From NCBI GenBank assembly GCA_025642075.2, contig JAODUO010000197.1:187001-251000 (forward strand): 64,000 nt of DNA. Reading direction: 5' to 3'. Each line of letters opens with the position of its first letter. Position 1 is the first letter of the stretch. The notes under the pieces were generated by a model, which saw only the letters and a list, made by a program, of their open reading frames with translations, was not told the DNA's origin and did not search any database. Made by a program: the position numbers and the translations under genes. This DNA comes from Ridgeia piscesae. Its lineage: Eukaryota > Annelida > Polychaeta > Sabellida > Siboglinidae. Positions 11,756-25,300 of the stretch are shown piece by piece.

Positions 11756-12199
11756 AAAAATTTCAATGATATTTTAACATATCATTATGCTCATGTTACC
11801 CACCTTGAAAATACTTTTTAAATAATATTGTAACATATCATTATGCTTATATTACCCACTTTGTAACTACTTTTTCAATAATATTGTAACATCATTATGA
11901 TCATATTACCCACTTTGTAACTACTTTTTCAATAATATTTTAACATATCATTATGCTCATGTTACCCACCTTGAAAATACTTTTTTTTAATAATATTGTA
12001 ACATATCATTATGCTCATATTACCCACTTTGTAACTACTTTTTCAATAATATTTTAACATATCATTATGCTCATGTTACCCACCTTGAAAATACTTTTTA
12101 AAATAATATTGTAACATCATTATGATCATATTACCCACTTTGTAACTACTTTTTCAATAATATTTTAACATATCATTATGCTCATGTTACCCACCTTGA
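11756..12199. repeat. 56-58-bp tandem repeat, about 7-8 copies
   Basis: Two alternating subtypes: one with 'gctcatgttacccaccttga' and one with 'attacccactttgtaactac', each joined by an 'ataatattKtaacat(at)cattatg' core. The alternation suggests a ~115-bp higher-order unit. It lies downstream of TRIP4. Confidence 0.9.
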
Positions 12200-12803
12200 A
12201 GAGTTGCTTATCTACAAGACCTGGTCTCGATCCTCCTCCACATTTACATTATGAAATAACAAGAAATACAGCAAAAAATGGTGTGATTATAGCCACTGGT
12301 ATCAATAAAGTGCATACTATTTCACTCTATTGTTATCCAGAATATAAAGTTTCTATGTATGTCACCTACACGTGAAAAATATAACTTTGCCTACTACCGC
12401 GGTAGACACCAGGCACTTTACAAATGCATATGTTTTTCACCTGAACACCATCTCATGTTGTCTAGGAAGCATTCAGCCATGCTGCAATTAATGCTCATGC
12501 ACAAATATCTATTACTGTCTTATTACGATGGACCAGGCTGATAAATCACATGATCACAAGCATTATTGAAACATAATTTATTCGGTTAAAGGAATTAGTT
12601 TCACAATGCTCAATGCACAGTGAATAATGATATGCTTCTTCTGACATGGTTGTCATTGTTCACACGGTAACACAATACTGTTGTGATTGTCTTTGTCAAC
12701 TGTATTGGTGAAGAAGTCAGTTACTTCTGCTGTCCTCTGTAGTGAAATTATATAAGTTTAATTTAATGAAACTATCAAATAACACTGGGTGTTAAGAAAT
12801 ATA
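12200..12803. other. Intergenic; candidate TRIP4 polyadenylation signals
   Basis: No gene recognised. On the minus strand ATTAAA occurs twice, overlapping, at 12757-12767, and AATAAA occurs at 12577-12582. These are the first canonical polyadenylation hexamers I find downstream of the TRIP4 stop codon, because neither the 64 bp after the stop nor the 48-bp repeat unit contains one. Confidence 0.45.
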
Positions 12804-15786
12804 CGAGGTCCTCCTTGAATACATACACACTGATCACTGAACATATACATACAAGGTCCTCCTTGAATACATACACACTGATCACTGAACATATACATAC
12901 AAGGTCCTCCTTGAATACATACACACTGATCACTGAACATAAACATACGAGGTCCTCCTTGAACACATACACACTGATCACCGAACATATACATACAAGG
13001 TCCTCCTTGAATACATACACACTGATCACTGAACATAAACATACGAGGTCCTCCTTGAATACATACACACTGATCATTGAACATATACATACGAGGTCCT
13101 CCTTGAATACATACACACTGATCACTGAACATATACATACAAGGTCCTCCTTGAATACATACACACTGATCACTGAACATAAACATACAAGGTCCTCCTT
13201 GAATACATACACACTGATCACTGAACATATACATACGAGGTCCTCCTTGAATACATACACACTGATCACTGAACATATACATACAAGGTCCTCCTTGAAT
13301 ACATACACACTGATCACTGAACATAAACATACAAGGTCCTCCTTGAACACATACACACTGATCACTGAACATAAACATACAAGGTCCTCCTTGAATACAT
13401 ACACACTGATCACTGAACATATACATACAAGGTCCTCCTTGAATACATACACACTGATCACTGAACATATACATACGAGGTCCTCCTTGAATACATACAC
13501 ACTGATCACTGAACATATACATACAAGGTCCTCCTTGAATACATACACACTGATCACTGAACATATACATACAAGGTCCTCCTTGAATACATACACATGA
13601 TCACTGAACATATACATACGAGGTCCTCCTTGAATACATACACACTGATCACTGAACATATACATACAAGGTCCTCCTTGAATACATACACACTGATCAC
13701 TGAACATATACATACAAGGTCCTCCTTGAATACATACACACTGATCACTGAACATATACATACAAGGTCCTCCTTGAATACATACACACTGATCACTGAA
13801 CATATACATACAAGGTCCTCCTTGAATACATACACACTGATCACTGAACATATACATACAAGGTCCTCCTTGAATACCTACACACTGATCACTGAACATA
13901 TACATACAAGGTCCTCCTTGAATACATACACACTGATCACTGAACATATACATACGAGGTCCTCCTTGAATACATACACACTGATCACTGAACATATACA
14001 TACGAGGTCCTCCTTGAATACATACACACTGATCACTGAATATATACATACGAGGTCCTCCTTGAATACATACACACTGATCACTGAACATATACATACG
14101 AGGTCCTCCTTGAATACATACACACTGATCACTGAACATATACATACAAGGTCCTCCTTGAATACATACACACTGATCACTGAACATATACATACAGGTC
14201 CTCCTTAAAACATACCCCTACCTAAATTCAAAAACCTTGAACAAAATGACATAAAAAAAGGTCCTCCTTGAATACATACACACTGATCACTGAACATATA
14301 CATACGAGGTCCTCCTTGAATACATACACATGATCACTGAACATATACATATAAGGTCCTCCTTGAATACATACACACTGATCACTGAACATAAACATAC
14401 GAGGTCCTCCTTGAATACATACACACTGATCACTGAACATATACATACAAGGTCCTCCTTGAATACATACACACTGATCACTGAACATATACATACAAGG
14501 TCCTCCTTGAATACATACACACTGATCACTGAACATATACATACAAGGTCCTCCTTGAATACATACACACTGATCACTGAACATATACATACAAGGTCCT
14601 CCTTGAATACATACACACTGATCACTGAACATATACATACAAGGTCCTCCTTGAATACATACACACTGATCATGAACATATACATACAAGGTCCTCCTTG
14701 AATACATACACACTGATCACTGAACATATACATACAAGGTCCTCCTTGAATACATACATTGATCACATTGAACATAAATATACGAGGTCCTCCTTGAATA
14801 CATACACACTGATCACACTGAACATATACATACAAGGTCCTCCTTGAATACATACACACTGATCACTGAACATATACATACAAGGTCCTCCTTGAATACA
14901 TACACACTGATCACTGAACATATACATACGAGGTCCTCCTTGAATACATACACACTGATCACATTGAACATATACATACGAGGTCCTCCTTGAATACATA
15001 CACATTGATCACATTGAACATATACATACGAGGTCCTCCTTGAATACATACACATTGATCACATTGAACATATACATACGAGGTCCTCCTTGAATACATA
15101 CACATTGATCACATTGAACATATACATACGAGGTCCTCCTTGAATACATACACATTGATCACATTGAACATATACATACGAGGTCCTCCTTGAATACATA
15201 CACACTGATCACTGAACATAAACATACGAGGTCCTCCTTGAATACATACACACTGATCACTGAACATATACATACAAGGTCCTCCTTGAATACATACACA
15301 CTGATCACTGAACATATACATACAAGGTCCTCCTTGAATACATACACACTGATCACTGAACATATACATACAAGGTCCTCCTTGAATACCTACACACTGA
15401 TCACTGAACATATACATACGAGGTCCTCCTTGAATACATACACATTGATCACTGAACATATACATACGAGGTCCTCCTTGAATACATACACATTGATCAC
15501 TGAACATATACATACAAGGTCCTCCTTGAATACATACACATTGATCACTGAACATATACATACGAGGTCCTCCTTGAATACCTACACACTGATCACTGAA
15601 CATATACATACGAGGTCCTCCTTGAATACATACACATTGATCACTGAACATATACATACGAGGTCCTCCTTGAATACCTACACACTGATCACTGAACATA
15701 TACATACGAGGTCCTCCTTGAATACATACACATTGATCACTGAACATATACATACGAGGTCCTCCTTGAATACATACACACTGATA
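12804..15786. repeat. 48-bp minisatellite, about 60 copies, 3 kb
   Basis: The consensus unit on the plus strand starts gaacatatacatacaaggtc and continues ctccttgaatacatacacactgatcact. Frequent point variants (caagg/cgagg, atatac/ataaac, cacact/cacatt, atacat/atacct) are distributed in blocks. A run of five units with 'gatcacattgaac' lies at 14960-15180. The array is broken at about 14200-14260 by unrelated sequence. A 48-nt period leaves several frames open, so the long MYMFSDQCVCIQGGP-type frames are by-products. It ends 64 bp from the TRIP4 stop codon. Confidence 0.97.
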
Positions 15787-15849
15787 CAAGTAAGCATAAT
15801 CTTCACAAAAGAATATGTTGCAGATTCACTGAGAATCCGTGTCATGTGG

Positions 15850-18800
15850 TCATTGCTGTGTGTTTGTCCGAAGTCCCCTCTTCGCGGCTTGGTGGACAGA
15901 TGGCTCAAGTTTGTCTGGAAGAAGGAAGACAACTAACACTGTAGGCTGTTGCTGTCACTCATTTGGTAACTCAATGATAACTGTTTACTCTTCTTGATGT
16001 CCAGGAGTTGGTCTTTCTTGCAATTCATTAGACATTAAAGAGAACAAAAGGCAATTGTTTGGGTCTATGCATTTAAAAGTGTCAATAAAGACTACACATT
16101 TGGAACTACAATAACAATACCAGTACATTTGTTACTTGTATGTCCTTGTTTAAGACACAACACTTAAACTGCCTATTTTCAAAGAAAGGCTCATGTCACA
16201 AACTTCCACTGTTTGGCGAGTCACCAAACAGTCTAGTTTATGATGCCCAGTAAACTCAGTCATTAGCATTTGTAATTATATATTCTCAGCTGAATATGCC
16301 ATTTCTCATTACCTTTGTACATCATTTGTTTGTATATTATGAGAAATTTATTTCTATATTCACATAGCCGATAAGTTACAATATAAACAATCACTAAAGT
16401 TGCTTTATAGCTGTAACTTATAAAATGTGTACGTCTGCATAGTGCACTACATGGCACTATACAGCACTGTATGGCACTATATGGCACTGCAATAGTTGTC
16501 CATATATATGAAATTGTGACAGAGCTATGCAATCAAAGGAAATGTATGAGAAAGAAATAATTGAGCATGCATATTATATTTTGTATGAAAACAAACACAT
16601 CAAGCTAAACTATGGACTTGGCACATCATAGCTAATCTCAAGCTAATGACAAAAACATTACTTTTCCTAGGTGAGGGCTATACAAATGAACTCAAGGAAG
16701 TTGGATACACAGTATACAAATGAGTTGCTGTGCTGGTGTGATTTCAGCTAGGTTATCAACAGCTACCATTGGGTGATGCAAAACACCCTGAAACTACTAC
16801 TTATGGGGCCACAAAATGATCTCTGAAGTTCACATGACCTAGTTGGGAAGCATGCTTCAGTTAATGTATGTAGTGTTTAACTTACATATTTTATGTTTTC
16901 CTTTGATGGGAAACTTGACAATGAGTTCCTGGGGTTGAGAACAAACGAATACAAACGGACTCTCTGATTCACCATCAGGAAACTACAACCAAAACCACAG
17001 CTTCAACATCTACAACCAAGACAACAGCTTCAACATCTACAACCAAGACAACAGCTTCAACATGTACAACAACGTCTCACAGCTCTCACAACTACAGTTA
17101 CACGACTTTGAAGTGTCTTTCCATATAAATCATTACAACATATATCAAGGAATCAACCAAATATAGACACGTATATTAACCCTGACTTTTATAGACAGGT
17201 GGCATCCACAGACAGCTGTCCTCTATAGACAGGTGTCATTCACATACAGCTGTCCTCTAGACAGGTGTCTTCTATAGACAGGTGTCTTCCACAGACAAGT
17301 GTCTTATATAGAGAGGTAGACAATTCTTACAAACAGGTTTTATAGACAGGTGTCCTCTACAGACAAGTTTCTTCTACAGAATGGTGCCTACTATGTGTGT
17401 TTTCTACAGAAACAGATGTCGTCTACAGACAGGTGATCTCTATAGGCAGGTCTCTTCTACAGACAGTTGTATCTGTTTAATCTGTTATTGTCTATAGACG
17501 TGTCTTCTGTACAACAGAAGTGGTACAGACAGAAGTATCACCAAGAGGGAACAGATCAGATGAAGTAACACACCTGCTGCCTGTAGACGTCTTGTTCCAG
17601 ACAGTCGTCCACATTGACACAGCCCAGGAGACAACCAACGGGGTACACCTGGGGGAATGGCAGGAGGGCACCTGGCACAACAAACAAATGCATTGGGAAC
17701 TCCTCCAATAAAATAGAGTTATTTTAAATTAAATTCATCTAAACAACTGCCATGTTTATTTGAATACTGATGGGACGACAGTGATGAGGATAAATATAAG
17801 TAATAATTGTGGCTTCATTTGTTTGTGTTCAACAGGATTATTGTGATTTTATGTCTTATCCATTTATACTTAATTAGTTCTTAAATTGTACTTATTTTTA
17901 TTTAATACACTTATATTTGTATGTCCTCATGTGAAGGTTTTTTTATTGAAATTAATCTACTCATATATTCATTTGGATAGAAGTTCTGATCAAAGAAAAT
18001 GTTCTGTTATTTTCAGATTATCAATTTTTGTTTAATAATTCAACAACCACACAACAGTTGGATGCAGCATGTTTAGTTGGGTCACTTTTCTTTGTGTTGT
18101 TTTAAAATAAATTAATATAAATCACACCTATCTAGTACAGTGACTTGTTAACTTTTTTGTATGTACAGATTTATCACCTCTACTTTTGATGAGATAAACT
18201 ATTAAACAAATAAATTTGTGTGTTAACAAAATCACAACATTTATCAGGGTAATCTTAAATAGATGCAATGAAAGGAGATCAATGACTGACCTCTTCAGCC
18301 AAACACACTTACCATTATGCATGGCTGTGTATGTCTGTTCCAAGTTGTTGATTTCTTCTGGTGTTGGCTGTTGCGCTGTTGCTGCGATCCAGAGGCGCCC
18401 TCTATGGGTGGAGTACCATGTTCGACCTTCATGTCTACAAGCAGATAACGCTAGGTGGAGATTTCACAGGAACAATGATCAGATGCCTACAAAGATAATA
18501 TATCTCTGAGCTAAAATTCTAAACAATTTATAATAAATCAAGTATCAGACATAGACAATCTGACTTTGAATGACTCTTGGTGAAACTGAAGTGAAATATA
18601 TTAAACAGCACCAAATTGTAAAAGTAATGATGTGTTCAAGAAGTATTCACACAATCTGAGTAGACTGTGCTTGAGTACAGACATGAGTAAAAAATACTTG
18701 ACCAATCACTGCCTTTGTACTAATTGGCTGACGAGAGGACACAAAGTTCTGGGACAGAAGACACATTTGAGGCATGGAATGTGACGTACTGTTTGATCCC

Positions 18801-19305
18801 TGTGACGAGAAGAGAGGCCCAGGGCTGGTGCATGCTTAGGCACATGCCTTCGTCTGACATCTCCTGCAGTTCACGGTCCTGCAAACGAAGTGATTTCTTC
18901 TTCTGTTCTGACATACATGTGTCTCGCTGCGTCCAGGCATTGCTGCTGCCCTCTGATGGCACAAACTATAATGAAAATACAAAAGTTATGTAACATTTGT
19001 CTTTACCAGATGACTGGTATTGCTACATTCTGTGAACCTACACTGGCAGACGTGGACGTTTCTAGTAATGGGCAACAGATTCAGAACATGAGCATCACAA
19101 AATAAAAGTGCAAGAAAGCACAACAAAAGTCCTGGATTCCTAGCCTTAGATGTGTCCTTTTAATGATCTTGAATCATGTAAGATACTTTATTCATATCAC
19201 TGAGATCACATATCACTAGAATAAAAGTGTAATTTCTTACTGTTGCAAGTTCTCATATTTGTAACTTCCTTATCAACAGACCACAGTCTCCACTGTTATA
19301 ATATG

Positions 19306-19385
<80 letters not shown>

Positions 19386-22300
19386 ATGCGTACGTGTGTG
19401 TATTCATGTATAGTTGCATATGTTTCCCAGAAATCATAACTCATGTTTTCTCCAGTATTAGAGACATGCATAAATCAATAAAAACTGGAATATGTTGAAC
19501 AGTCGTTTTAGAAATTGTCCACCACAGATGCATTGCCATTTTCCTACTTATAGGCAAGTTGTTTGCAGCAGAGAAAGTTGAATGTTGTCTTTTCTTCCAC
19601 GAAACTCTTATGATGCTGTCCTCTTAAGTGCCTCGAGAGTGCCACAGAGTTCCTCGATCACGGGGAGGGGGGTGTCACCTGGCAACACTTGCTGCCTGTG
19701 GCCAGGCCCCCTACACTACACTGTTGAGCTGTTTTCACATGGACACATATTGGCGTGACATTTTATTGTACGATCTGATGTGACTTCATTCTGTTGTGTC
19801 CAGTTTGGAGTAGAAAGAGAACCTGCTGGTGGGCGTGGAGTGGGCTGTAGGTATCAGTCTGGCGCCTTCCTCTCTGCCAGACCCTTGATGTTGGTCTTGG
19901 CATCACTGTATGTCCCCCGGGGGCCAAGTTGTTTTTTATGTTTTTGAAAATTGCCTTACATTGTCTTAGCATGTCCCCGAGATACACCAGATCGCACGAC
20001 GTAACAAAATGTAAGCGTGGCAAGCAAAGATGCTGCCTGTATTAAGTGATGACAATTTTCAAGTGCTAATAATTTAACAAATATGCATTTGTAAACAAAA
20101 TAAAATTTACAATGATGTAGAAAAACATGAAATTTTGTGGATGGAACTCTGTGTATAGCCTTTTAAAATATTTTGAAATATTGAGTCTCCTAAGGTTTTC
20201 CATCCCCTGAATGGATTCTAAATCCATCAACCATCCTGAACCTTAATTGAAATAACCTTTCCTGCACCAAATTGGAAAAGTACAATACAATAACCTTTAA
20301 TAGTCCCCCCAAAAGGAAATTCTTATGGTAGATATTCACATAACACAACGACATTAGTATTGACAATGCTTATAATAGTAGTGTGCCCCATTGTATCCTC
20401 CCCGATCACTTTCCCCCCCCCGGATTTTGTGTTTAGCAGCCTAACAGAAGTTGGAAGAAAAGTGTTACGATAACAGTTCATGCTCTCTCGGGAATGTATC
20501 CACAACCAGATTGTGCAACATAGTAAAATCCGTGCATCAATTTGACACCACTCGGGGGCATTCAGTGGCACTCACCTTTGGCGGTTCTGTCATGATGTTC
20601 GGATTCACTAAATCACAAAAGTCATCCTTTGCGAATGCTGCACCAGCATCTCCTTCCGTCCGGCCTGTCCCATAATGCACCTGTTGGATGACCTCATCAT
20701 TCACATCGTACATGTCAACAGTGTCCGTGTTCTCTACAATACGACGACCAGCAAAGTCAAACGTGATTTTGCGATCACGTCTCGAGCCATGGCGGACGCT
20801 CCGTAATTCCTCCTCCCGCTTCTGTAGTGCAGCCTTCTCACTGTGTGTCAGCCACGTACCAGTGTCTGTCGTAAAGTAGTCCGACTCATCATCAATCACA
20901 TGTGTCCTCTTCACACTGAAGTGAGAATACTTACATATTATAAACAGCAACTATATTTCCTTTGTTTCAACATCACAAAGAGGCATAATATGTAATGTGA
21001 TAACGAGTATTAAAGTTAAAGATAATGTTGAGTTGATGTGTCAGGAGATATACCATTGGTCTAAAATGTTGAGTTGATGTGTCAGGAGGTGTAACATTGG
21101 TTTAAAATGTTGAGTTGATATGTCAGGAGGTGTAGCATTGGTCTAAAATGTTGAGTTGATGTGTCAGGAGGTGTAGTATTGGTCTAAAATGTTGAGTTGA
21201 TGTGTCAGGAGGTGTAGTATTGGTCTAAAATGTTGAGTTGATGTGTCAGGAGGTGTAGCATTGGTCTAAAATGTTGAGTTGATATGTCAGGAGGTGTAGC
21301 ATTGGTCTAAAATGTTGAGTTGTTTTAATTTTTTAAAAAAGGAGGTTTTGGGGGGGAAAAAATTTGGTTTTTCTTAAAAAATGTTGAGTTGATATGTCAG
21401 GAGGTGTAGCATTGGTTTAAAATGTTAAGTTGATATGTCAGGAGGTGTAGCATTGGTCTAAAATGTGTTGACAATAGGCTGCTAAATTGACACATGTATA
21501 GCATAGTTTTGTAACGTTTCTGTTTATATAGTTTGCATGTTCAAGTTGATGTGTAGGCAAGTGTGTATGTATGTGTTGTATGTGTGGTAACACCGCAACA
21601 CAAACAATTCCTTGCGCATTTTTACTGTTACTCGGTAATAAACTGTCTGAATGAAACGGAACGAAACTAAACTAACATCACTCTCTTGGTAGTAATGAGA
21701 TATTGGTGATCATCACATCATTACAACATTGGTGACGCACTGTGTGGATATCAAAAACGGTGTTAAGGCAACAAGGGTTGGCATGTTTCCCACTCTGGCA
21801 AACCACCGGGCGGTAAATACTGGGCAGTAAATTGTATACTGGAAAAAACACAAATAGTGGTAAATACCAGACAAACTGTAGATAACTCTTTCAAAAGAAT
21901 GATATGTGAAAAATTTTTGCCGTATAATTTACTATGCCATCATCAGAATGAAACATGCATACACATTACACACATGCATCAGTACTGGTCAGTATTAAAC
22001 AAAACAATTGCCACACATTGTCAAGTGGTCTTCCTCCTCTGTCACTCATGATGCTAACTAACCAGTCACCAGTGCTCAGTAAAGTCTGTCTAGTCTAGTC
22101 TAGTCTACTGAATCTGGGATACATGGTTTGCAAGCAGAGTATCCCAGCAGACTACAAGTTCAAATATTAAGCTGGAGTTGATTAGGGGTCACATAGACTG
22201 TTTGCAGCTTCTTAGCCAGTTAGCATATATTTGTCGTTTGGTCTAAATGTGAAGGCATGGTGTGGCTGGCTAACTACTGAGTGTGAAGTGGGTACAGTAG

Positions 22301-25300
22301 AGCCAACCAATGTCCACAGCTCAACATCTATACATCCTTTGCTCATGGATCCTGAACCCAGATATTTCGTTGTTTTATACTAGTGTGTACAACAATCGCT
22401 AGATGTCACTAGTTTTTCTCGGTAACATCACCACAATGTAGACAGGAGATTTTCCGAAAGTATGACACCAAGTTTAAGGATACTGATCGATACAAACGGT
22501 TTTTTTAAAGCAAAATCAAGTCAGCAGTGGATTAGAGATGTTTCACTACTCCTTGTATCGATGATTAGGGTTAGAGTAGGTGTTTAGTTATGTCTGATGA
22601 TTTTGATGAAAACATAAACAGCAGCAGCGATGTTGACAGCCGTGGTTGACATCGGTGATACTTCTGTATGTCCTGAGCTGTCAAATAATCGTGCTTTAAA
22701 GGCACAAAATAAAACTGGGTTTCATTTTTCTTGTCGGCCATCTTGTTTCCTGCCTGGATTTTTGACATAAATAATTCAATAATTTTTGTAGTCCCACAAC
22801 AGTAATTTTGATGCCACAGTGTAAGCAAATTTATTCTGATACATGAAATTTTATTTTGTTTTGTACTTGCATAATGCTGTATTCCACATACTACTTGTGA
22901 TGGCAGTGCCATTTGTTGTATGTACTATTTCAATCCTGATTTGAGAAAGACAGGATCAACTTTGTATGTAACATAACATAGAAATCCAGTTGCTGTATGA
23001 ATAAAAAAATTGTGTTTCAAAAGTTTTGTAGAAGGCACTTTATATTTTGCAATGGTATAATAATTCATAAGATAATTGCTTATAATTGTGGAGGAATCAC
23101 AAGGTAAAGGTGATTTTCATATTTATTGTCGGCCATCTTTGGTTTTTTTACATATGTAAATTATATACTAATTAGTTTCACATGGTCATATAACAATTAT
23201 TTATATACCAATACATAGACAATTGCTTTCTGATTCACATAATGTACACTTTTATATAATTATGATGAACCGTTTTTACAATAATGGTTCATCATGTGAA
23301 CTAATGTCTAGTCAGTGTTCAAGTCCTCAGAAACTCAGGGCATAAGAGACTAAACAGGTTGCAAATTGGCACCAGAAAGTGTACGTTAAGCTTCACAAAC
23401 ATAAAAATAACATATAATGGGTGTTACCTTGTTTTGTCATATTCTAATAACTTGTTTTTATGGCGAATTGCTTTTTCAAGAGCCTGGTTCACCCCTTTGC
23501 CTGCTCCTTTTGGAGACGTCCCCTGCTCCATGAGACGCTGTCTCAACTTCTCACTCTTCTTCGACCCTTTATCAATGAACTCCTGCTGCTCCACGGTACA
23601 CACCTACAGGACAATCACTAAACTTGTCAGATATGCATATACAACATAAAAACAAATGTATGCACACAGCCGCACACCAGAAAAGGAGGAGTACAATACA
23701 AATGTACTCGGTACGAGTACGATTACTTTCTGATGGGTCGGGGTACTCAGAAAACAAATGTCCAGTGGGCAACAAATATACTTAGTACGAGTACGATTAT
23801 TTTACAATATAAGCATGATTACTTTCATGGTTATTTTAATAAAAATATCCTATTTCTAACATAAAGGCGACTTTTCATGGAACCCCAAAGGTGTCATTCT
23901 TGTTCTGTTGTTGTGTCACTAATGTTCTAACTAATTACTGCTCCCCTACCCAGGTGTTATTGTTATTAATAATTAGACGACTTTCTCAGGTATTGGATGA
24001 ATCATTTAATGCTGGATTAAAAATTTTAAATTTTATGGTTTCTGAATCAAATAAAAATTTAAGGAGGCATTTAAAAATTTCAAATACTTATGATCAAATA
24101 CATTAAACACAGACTTATATGCATATAAGTCCCTGATTACAATAACAACACTTCAAAAAACCCGGGGGGAATTCAAAAAAGTAGTATATCAGATGGGTCC
24201 AGACATGGGGGCAAATACATTTTAAATTTTAAAGTATTTAAATACTTTTTTAAAAAATTTTTTTATGTTTAGGAATTAAAAGTATTTGTATTTAAATCTT
24301 TCTTTAAAAATTTACTTGTTCAAATATTTTTTTTAAATACATTTCAGTATCAACATTTCGTTTTCACCCCGTAATGCCTGCCAAACTGATTACCTTAATG
24401 CACTGCAACTTCACCCAACAGTGTAATTACTTATGAAGACACTTAATGGCAAGGGTTCCCCCCGGCCCTGCAGTGACCACAACTTTTGTTTTAGAGGCCC
24501 GAGGATGGACCTAACAGTGACCATAGGGCAATATCCCCCTTTTTTTCTTTAGTCAGGGGTTTAATTTGGCACCAGGTTATTCTGGTTTTTCCCGGCTACT
24601 TTGAAGTTGAGGTTTTTCACACAACATCCTAGCAATGGTTAGCAGTGTCTCTTCTGAGGGCAACATGGGGGTTATTTATTATGGACCTCCTGGGGTAACA
24701 TACAAACAATATATTTTTGGGCCCTTTTCCTCTTTCAGTCAGTTGTCACTGTGATGCAGTTAGCAATAACAATACTTTCCCAGCACTGGTCTGCCCGTCA
24801 TCATATGAGCAAAACATAATTATGCCTATAAACTAGGTCTCAAATATGTGTTGCTTTTCTTTTTTCCTACAAGTAATACAAAATGAAAAGTATTTGAAAA
24901 ATATATGAAAAAGTATTTGAAATACTTTTCAATGTATTCATATTTAAATACATTTATATTTAAAAACCATTTGTAATCCCTCAAGAATATTTGTATTTAA
25001 ATACATTTCAATGTATTTGATCCCATGTCTGGATGGGACGAACACATAATGGTTGTGGATTTAGACAGGTTTACAGTTTGCACTTAATTAAACATAATGG
25101 GAAAGGGAAACAGCTAACCGCCAGACCCAGTCAGGATTCTGGATGTTGGAAATATGACCCCGTCCCTTCCACCATACTGACAGAGCAAAAGTACAGGTGG
25201 GGCTGGGGCCTGGCCCAAAATTACAAAGCAAGATGAAGGGGGTGCTTATCTCCTGCAGTGCTTCCCAGGGACTGTCCAAATAACTTTTTACTTTGGGGGG

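Noticed and set aside
12804..15786. CRISPR-like array
   Set aside because: Units are contiguous 48-bp repeats without unique spacers, next to spliced eukaryotic genes.
12758..15789. Cys-rich repeat proteins (MYMFSDQCVCIQGGP type) of up to 472 codons
   Set aside because: Same artefact of a 48-nt period; both strands are open, and there is no promoter, start context or non-repeat domain.
16980..17100. Thr/Ser-rich mucin-like coding exon on the plus strand
   Set aside because: It is the antisense of a 27-bp intronic repeat next to TRIP4 exon 11, and it ends quickly.
23359..23649. Plus-strand 96-codon frame repeated identically at 33684-33974
   Set aside because: It is the antisense shadow of TRIP4 exon 6; the duplication explains its apparent conservation.
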